Positions 5,914-9,843 of a stretch of 9,843 bases of DNA are shown in pieces. The position numbers were made by a program, and so were the translations under genes. Origin of the DNA: an uncultured Veillonellaceae bacterium. Lineage in GTDB: Bacteria; Bacillota; Negativicutes; Veillonellales; Dialisteraceae. Numbering within the stretch: the stretch's first letter is position 1; every line of letters begins with the position of its first letter. Below the pieces are notes generated by a model, which made no database searches, was not told the DNA's origin, and saw only the letters and a list, made by a program, of their open reading frames with translations. The DNA lies in NCBI GenBank assembly GCA_958439155.1, contig CAUBUJ010000058.1:1-9843 (forward strand), written 5' to 3'.

Positions 5914-8280
5914 ATGGAAAGAGTGGCACAGGTCCTGATCAACCGGCCGTCCAAGCATCTGGACCGGACTTTTTCCTACCGTCTGCCGGAGAAACTGGGC
6001 CATATGGGAGTGGGATGGCGCTGCGCAGTGCCTTTTGCAGGACGTACCGTAGAAGGGATCATCCTGTCCCTGCGGGAGGAAGACGAACGCAGCCGGGGCT
6101 ACCAGGTGAAGGATATTCTCGCGCCGCTTGAGGACTATCCCTGGTTTACCGCGGATATGCTCGCTCTCGGGTTCTGGATCTCCCGATACTATATGTGCAC
6201 CGCCATTGAAGCGCTCCGGCTGTTTCTGATTGACAAGAAAGGAATCCGCACGCTTGTGTCATACCAGGTCCGGTGGGAAACCATTCCGGCAGATCACGCC
6301 ATACGAGGTGTGCTGGATGAGTCTATTACGAGGCTCACCGAAGAGGAAGCGGCGGATGTGCTTGGGGCAGATCAGATTCCTTCCTATGTGTCAGCGGGGT
6401 ATCTCCAGAGGGAAGAAGAACTGGAAGCGGTGCACAAGCGGCCCATTGAGAAATGGCTCGCTCTGTCGGAAGGACAGGGAGATCTCCGCGGGGATAAACA
6501 AAAAGCGCTCCAGGCGCTCCTTGCGTCAGAAGGCCCCCAGCCGGTGCGCCGTCTCATAGAAAAAGGGTTTTCCCAGGCGGTCATGCAGGGGCTCTGCCGG
6601 AAGGGACGGGGCCATTTCTTCTATCGTCCGAAGGACACGTTTTCCCTCACCGCCGGCGGGGAAGACTGGAAAGAACGGACCCTCACCGAAGAACAGCAGA
6701 AGGCGCTTTCCCGGATTACGGAAGCGATAGACCGGCAGCGCTGCGAAGGGCTGCTCCTCATGGGCGTCACCGGCAGCGGCAAAACGGAAGTGTACCTGCG
6801 GAGCGCCGAGCATGCCCTGCAAAGCGGGGGGAGCGTCCTCGTGCTTGTGCCGGAAATCGCCCTCACCGCGCAGATGTCGGATTATTTCAGCGCCCGTTTC
6901 GGAGAGGACGTGGTCTTTATCCACAGCCAGCTCAGCAAAGGAGAACGGTACAACAACCGCATGCGCGTCCAGCAGGGGGAGAGCCATATTGTGATCGGTT
7001 CCCGGTCCGCTCTTTTTCTGCCGTACCAGAATCTGCGGCTCATTATCGTCGATGAGGAATATGACTCGTCGTACAAGCAGGACGAGACTCCTTATTACAA
7101 TGGGCGGGACGCGGCGAAAAAACTGGCAGATATCGCAGGATGTCCCATTGTGCTCGGCGCGGCGACGCCGGCGATCAGCACCTATGCGGCGGCGGAAGCA
7201 GGTCGGATCGGTCTTGTTGAAATGACACGGCGCGTCCATGAAACACCCCTTCCCAAGGTGTCTGTGGTCGATATGAAAGAAGAAATCGCCGCGGGAAACC
7301 AGACGCTCTATTCCCGGGAAATGGTAAGCCAGATCGCGCGCACCGTAGAAGCAGGGGACAAAGCCATTCTTTTCCTGAACCGGCGGGGCTACTCGACGAG
7401 CCTTTTATGCGCCGACTGCGGCTACGCCTTCAAATGTCCCAACTGCGACGTGTCCCTGGTGTATCACAGGGACAGGCACTGCCTGAAATGCCATTACTGC
7501 GAATGTGTCTTTCCCCTGCCGAAGGTCTGCCCCCGGTGCGGCGGTTCCCATATTTCCTACACCGGGCGGGGCACGGAAAAAGTGGAGGAACAGCTGAAAG
7601 AGCTTCTCCCAGGCATTTCCTGCCGCCGTCTTGATCTGGACAGCACCTCCCGGAAACATTCCAGCCGGGAGATTCTCCAGGAATTCCGGGAAGGGAAATT
7701 CTCCGTCCTTCTGGGGACACAGATGGTGACGAAAGGCCATGATATTCCCGGCGTCCAGATGGTGGGGATCCTTGATGCAGACAGTATTCTCAATATGCCC
7801 ACCTATCTCGCGTCGGAGCAGGCGTACATTCTCATCACCCAGTGCGCCGGACGGGCCGGACGGGGGACGCGGCAGGGCCGGGTAGTGCTCCAGACGTATA
7901 CACCGGAGCATTACGCTGTGCGCGCCGCGGTGCGGCAGGATTATAAAGCTTTCTACCAGCAGGAGATCCGCTACCGCAGAGCCCTGTCCTATCCGCCATT
8001 TGTGCGCCTCATGAAGATCACCTGCTTCCATAAGTCCTATGACCAGGCGATGGCCCAGGCCAGACGAATCCATCAGTGGCTTATGAAGGTACTGCCGGCG
8101 CTGCCTGACAAGGTGAGCGCCACCCCTCCCTATGATGAGCCGGTGAAAAAAGTGCGGAACACCTACTATGTGTCGATCACCATCAAAGGAATGTCCCTAA
8201 CCTCTCTGAAAATTGCCATGAGACAGGAAAAGCTCTTCCAGGAGAACGGCATTCTTATCGATGTGGATCCTTTGTCGTAG
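5914..8280 (+). CDS. priA: Primosomal helicase PriA (replication restart)
   Basis: PriA binds stalled or collapsed replication forks, unwinds the lagging arm 3'-to-5' and starts reloading of the replicative helicase. The product has 788 residues, within the Bacillota range. Order: 3'-DNA-end-binding domain (about 1-100, RTFSYRLP at 18-25), winged-helix region, helicase lobe 1 with Walker A GVTGSGKT (284-291), motif Ia VPEIALTAQ, motif II at 380-383, eight zinc-binding cysteines (499, 502, 508, 511, 526, 529, 539, 542), lobe 2 with GTQMVTKGHD, then QCAGRAGRG (643-651). Oddities: motif II reads DEEY where the family has DEEH, motif III reads AAT (416-418) rather than SAT, and the following loop has YYNGRD (394-399) in place of YHARD. 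The start at 5914 has AAGGAGG six bases upstream (5901-5907). An in-frame TTG at 5887 would add nine residues and is less likely. The frame is intact, so this looks functional. Confidence 0.96.
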   Translation: MERVAQVLINRPSKHLDRTFSYRLPEKLGHMGVGWRCAVPFAGRTVEGIILSLREEDERSRGYQVKDILAPLEDYPWFTADMLALGFWISRYYMCTAIEALRLFLIDKKGIRTLVSYQVRWETIPADHAIRGVLDESITRLTEEEAADVLGADQIPSYVSAGYLQREEELEAVHKRPIEKWLALSEGQGDLRGDKQKALQALLASEGPQPVRRLIEKGFSQAVMQGLCRKGRGHFFYRPKDTFSLTAGGEDWKERTLTEEQQKALSRITEAIDRQRCEGLLLMGVTGSGKTEVYLRSAEHALQSGGSVLVLVPEIALTAQMSDYFSARFGEDVVFIHSQLSKGERYNNRMRVQQGESHIVIGSRSALFLPYQNLRLIIVDEEYDSSYKQDETPYYNGRDAAKKLADIAGCPIVLGAATPAISTYAAAEAGRIGLVEMTRRVHETPLPKVSVVDMKEEIAAGNQTLYSREMVSQIARTVEAGDKAILFLNRRGYSTSLLCADCGYAFKCPNCDVSLVYHRDRHCLKCHYCECVFPLPKVCPRCGGSHISYTGRGTEKVEEQLKELLPGISCRRLDLDSTSRKHSSREILQEFREGKFSVLLGTQMVTKGHDIPGVQMVGILDADSILNMPTYLASEQAYILITQCAGRAGRGTRQGRVVLQTYTPEHYAVRAAVRQDYKAFYQQEIRYRRALSYPPFVRLMKITCFHKSYDQAMAQARRIHQWLMKVLPALPDKVSATPPYDEPVKKVRNTYYVSITIKGMSLTSLKIAMRQEKLFQENGILIDVDPLS

Positions 8281-8344
8281 GGGCGGGAAAAGGACGGCGG
8301 TTCCTGTTCCCCTGCATTTCAGGGTGCAATACCCCTCCCGTTTT
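8281..8344 (+). terminator. Foldable priA-def spacer, possible weak terminator
   Basis: Directly after the priA stop, GGGCGGG (8281-8287) can pair with CCCTCCC (8333-8339) with one central C/T mismatch. Inside this span are two smaller hairpins: AGGA (8291-8294) with TCCT (8302-8305), and CCCTG (8310-8314) with CAGGG (8320-8324). Only four T follow (8341-8344) after a G. This could be a branched, weak terminator of priA or a 3'-end structure. It ends just before the def promoter element. Confidence 0.35.
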
Positions 8345-8345
8345 A

Positions 8346-8354
8346 TGCTACAAT
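8346..8354 (+). promoter_or_regulatory. def-fmt promoter, extended -10 type
   Basis: TGCTACAAT carries the TGn extension (8346-8348) and TACAAT (8349-8354). No convincing -35 lies 16-18 bases upstream. Transcription would start near 8361, leaving a leader of about 47 bases before def. The form matches the priA promoter at 5837. Confidence 0.55.
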
Positions 8355-8407
8355 ATAGAGTATGAATCATGAACCTGAAAGGGGTTTCTATAGAAAGAAG
8401 GTTTCCT

Positions 8408-8875
8408 ATGAATATTATTAAAGCAGGCAATCCCATTTTGAAGCAGGTCGCCCAGCCGGTGACGTCTTTTGACAAAGATCTGAAATTTTTGCTGGAAAAT
8501 ATGAAAAAAACACTCTATGAAGCAAACGGCGTAGGTCTCGCGGCGCCGCAGGTGGCGGTGTCAAAGCGGATTTTTGTCGCCGATGACGGGGAGTCCGGCT
8601 ATGAAGAATATATCAATCCTGTATGGACGCCCATTGGGGAAGAGAAGAATATCGATGTGGAAGGATGTCTCTCTGTGCCGGATCTCTACGGCGAGGTGGA
8701 ACGGTACAGCCATGTACTGGTGAAGTACCAGGACCGTCACGGCAAGAAAAAGCAGAAAAAGGCGGAAGGCCTTCTCGCGCGGTGCGTCCAGCATGAAACA
8801 GATCATCTGAACGGCATCCTCTTTATTGAAAAAGCGATTTCTCTGCACAAAGGAATGAAAGCTGATGACGAATAA
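8408..8875 (+). CDS. def: Peptide deformylase
   Basis: Def removes the formyl group from the N-terminal methionine of nascent proteins at the ribosome exit; it is an Fe2+ (or Zn2+) metalloenzyme. The 155 residues show all three family motifs: GVGLAAPQ (41-48), EGCLS (85-89) with metal ligand Cys87, and HETDH (129-133) with ligands His129 and His133 and catalytic Glu130. The start at 8408 is chosen because GAAGG at 8397-8401 lies six bases upstream and the protein then begins MNIIKAGNPIL, as homologues do. An in-frame ATG at 8369 would add 13 residues, lacks a good ribosome site and lies almost at the inferred transcript start. The last 11 bases overlap fmt, the enzyme that adds the formyl group, so the paired functions are probably co-expressed and coupled. 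The basic stretch HGKKKQKKAEG (111-121) is a surface strand connection. Confidence 0.97.
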   Translation: MNIIKAGNPILKQVAQPVTSFDKDLKFLLENMKKTLYEANGVGLAAPQVAVSKRIFVADDGESGYEEYINPVWTPIGEEKNIDVEGCLSVPDLYGEVERYSHVLVKYQDRHGKKKQKKAEGLLARCVQHETDHLNGILFIEKAISLHKGMKADDE

Positions 8876-9818
8876 AAGTCCCCTCCGCATCCTCTTTATG
8901 GGGACCCCTTCCTTCGCGGTGGCGCCGCTTCAGGCACTCTGCGAACATGGATATAAGCCGGAAGCGGTCTACACGCAGCCCGATAAAGTGAACCGGCGAG
9001 GCGGGAAGATTTCCTTTTCGCCGGTGAAATCGTATGCGCTGAAACAGAATATCCCCGTTTTCCAGCCGCTCACGTTTAAGACAGAAGAATCACTGGACCA
9101 GATCCGCTCGCTCCGGCCTGATCTCATTGTGGTTATCGCCTATGGGCGGATACTGCCCCAGGCGGTGCTGGACATTCCCACCTACGGCGCGGTCAATATC
9201 CACGCGTCGCTCCTGCCGGAATACCGCGGCGCCGCGCCGGTGCAGCGCGCCATTATTGACGAGAAAAAAGTAACCGGCGTTACCTTGATGAAGCTGGATG
9301 CCGGCATGGACACAGGGGACATGATCGCGGTCAAAAAAGTCCCCATTTCCCAGTCGGTCACAGCAGGGGAGCTCCTGGATGAACTGTCTGCCATCGGCGC
9401 GGAAGAGCTGCTGAAGATTCTCCCCGATCTTTCCGGGGCGTTGGCCAAAGCGGTGCCCCAGGACGGAAGCCGCGCGACCTACGCGGAAAAGCTCACGAAA
9501 GATATGGGCCGGATCGATTGGAAGAAGCCTGCAGAAACGCTCCACGCCCTTGCCCGGGGCATGTATCCCAATCCTGGAACGTATACCTTCTTCCGGGGAA
9601 AGCGGGTAAAGATTCACAAAACCCTCCTTGGGAAAGATGCGCCGGAAGGAACGGCGCCCGGTACCATTGTTTCTCTCAAGGATGGAATCCTCTGGATCGC
9701 CTGCGGCAAAGGAACGCTCGGCCTTTCCCGGCTCCAGCCGGAGAACCACAAGCAGATGGACGCCGCTGATTTTATCAATGGGTACCAGGTAAAAGTGAAT
9801 GACACCTTCGAAAACTGA
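8865..9818 (+). CDS. fmt: Methionyl-tRNA formyltransferase
   Basis: Fmt transfers a formyl group from 10-formyltetrahydrofolate to the amino group of Met on initiator tRNA, allowing bacterial translation initiation. The product is 317 residues, the usual size. The N-terminal Rossmann-like catalytic domain opens with LRILFMGTPSFAV (7-19), contains the loop PDKVNRRGGK (39-48), and carries the active-site Asn111 and His113 in NIHASLLPEYRGAAP and Asp149 in DAGMDTGDM. These match E. coli Asn106, His108 and Asp144 with a constant offset of five. The C-terminal OB-fold tRNA-binding domain starts near residue 210 (KDMGRIDW). The ATG lies 11 bases before the def stop, with AAAGGA at 8849-8854 inside def. 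The gene is complete; 25 bases remain after its TGA and hold nothing recognisable. Confidence 0.97.
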   Translation: MTNKSPLRILFMGTPSFAVAPLQALCEHGYKPEAVYTQPDKVNRRGGKISFSPVKSYALKQNIPVFQPLTFKTEESLDQIRSLRPDLIVVIAYGRILPQAVLDIPTYGAVNIHASLLPEYRGAAPVQRAIIDEKKVTGVTLMKLDAGMDTGDMIAVKKVPISQSVTAGELLDELSAIGAEELLKILPDLSGALAKAVPQDGSRATYAEKLTKDMGRIDWKKPAETLHALARGMYPNPGTYTFFRGKRVKIHKTLLGKDAPEGTAPGTIVSLKDGILWIACGKGTLGLSRLQPENHKQMDAADFINGYQVKVNDTFEN

Positions 9819-9843
9819 GAAAAAATCCCTGCCGGCACGGCGC

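Noticed and set aside
4489..6003. 504-codon open frame on the - strand opposite metK
   Set aside because: It runs across metK, its terminator and the priA start without any conserved motif. It is an artefact of GC-biased third codon positions in metK.
5844..6131. 95-codon frame starting inside the priA promoter
   Set aside because: Its ATG overlaps the -10 box, upstream of the expected transcript start, and it overlaps priA in another frame with no conserved sequence.
8369..8407. 13-residue N-terminal extension of def
   Set aside because: It has no ribosome site, starts almost at the inferred transcription start, and homologues begin at MNIIKAGNPIL.
9819..9843. Possible terminator after fmt
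   Set aside because: Only 25 bases remain; a short GCCGGCACGGC-like stem can be imagined but the sequence is cut off and no T-run is visible.
1..9843. CRISPR array, insertion sequence, tRNA or a novel multi-gene defence system
   Set aside because: I scanned both strands for spaced direct repeats, terminal inverted repeats, transposase motifs and tRNA-like cloverleafs and saw none; all long coding frames are accounted for by known housekeeping families.

Overview
The window is a compact, mostly unidirectional (+ strand) housekeeping region with ten protein genes. In order they are dapF (5' end cut off by the window edge), yicC, remA (DUF370), gmk, rpoZ, coaBC, metK, priA, def and fmt. The order yicC-remA-gmk-rpoZ-coaBC-priA-def-fmt is the conserved Bacillota arrangement known from Bacillus subtilis (yloC-remA-gmk-rpoZ-coaBC-priA-defA-fmt). 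Here metK sits between coaBC and priA. RemA, a SAM-I (S-box) riboswitch in front of metK, a moderately high GC content and a DapF beginning KWQGCGNDF together suggest a Negativicutes bacterium, Dialister-like or a relative. I am confident of Bacillota, moderately confident of Negativicutes, and the genus is a guess.

Layout. Positions 1-1722 hold dapF and yicC, one base apart. Positions 1723-1922 hold no gene but contain a long hairpin without a U-tract, a small palindrome and a TATAAT promoter element. Positions 1923-4258 hold the remA-gmk-rpoZ-coaBC operon, packed by ATGA stop/start overlaps (remA/gmk and gmk/rpoZ) and a one-base gap (rpoZ/coaBC), and closed by an intrinsic terminator. Positions 4308-5803 form an independent metK unit: promoter, SAM-I aptamer, a terminator/antiterminator switch, metK and a strong terminator. 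Positions 5837-8280 hold priA with its own extended -10 promoter and a leader hairpin. Positions 8281-8407 hold a foldable spacer and a second extended -10 promoter. Positions 8408-9818 hold def and fmt, overlapping by 11 bases.

How the genes work together. dapF supplies meso-diaminopimelate for peptidoglycan and lysine. yicC (an RNase family), gmk (GMP to GDP), rpoZ (RNA polymerase omega) and remA (DNA-binding regulator) serve RNA and nucleotide metabolism and transcription. coaBC makes 4'-phosphopantetheine for CoA. metK makes S-adenosylmethionine and is very probably shut off by its own product through the riboswitch. priA restarts replication forks. fmt formylates initiator Met-tRNA and def removes the formyl group from new proteins.

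I do not see a novel defence, mobile or biosynthetic system. The most notable points are a PriA whose helicase motif II reads DEEY instead of DEEH together with changes in motif III, the adjacent loop and the 3'-end-binding domain; a clearly readable SAM-off switch; and unusual promoter architecture before remA. No tRNA, rRNA, CRISPR array, insertion sequence or prophage gene is visible.
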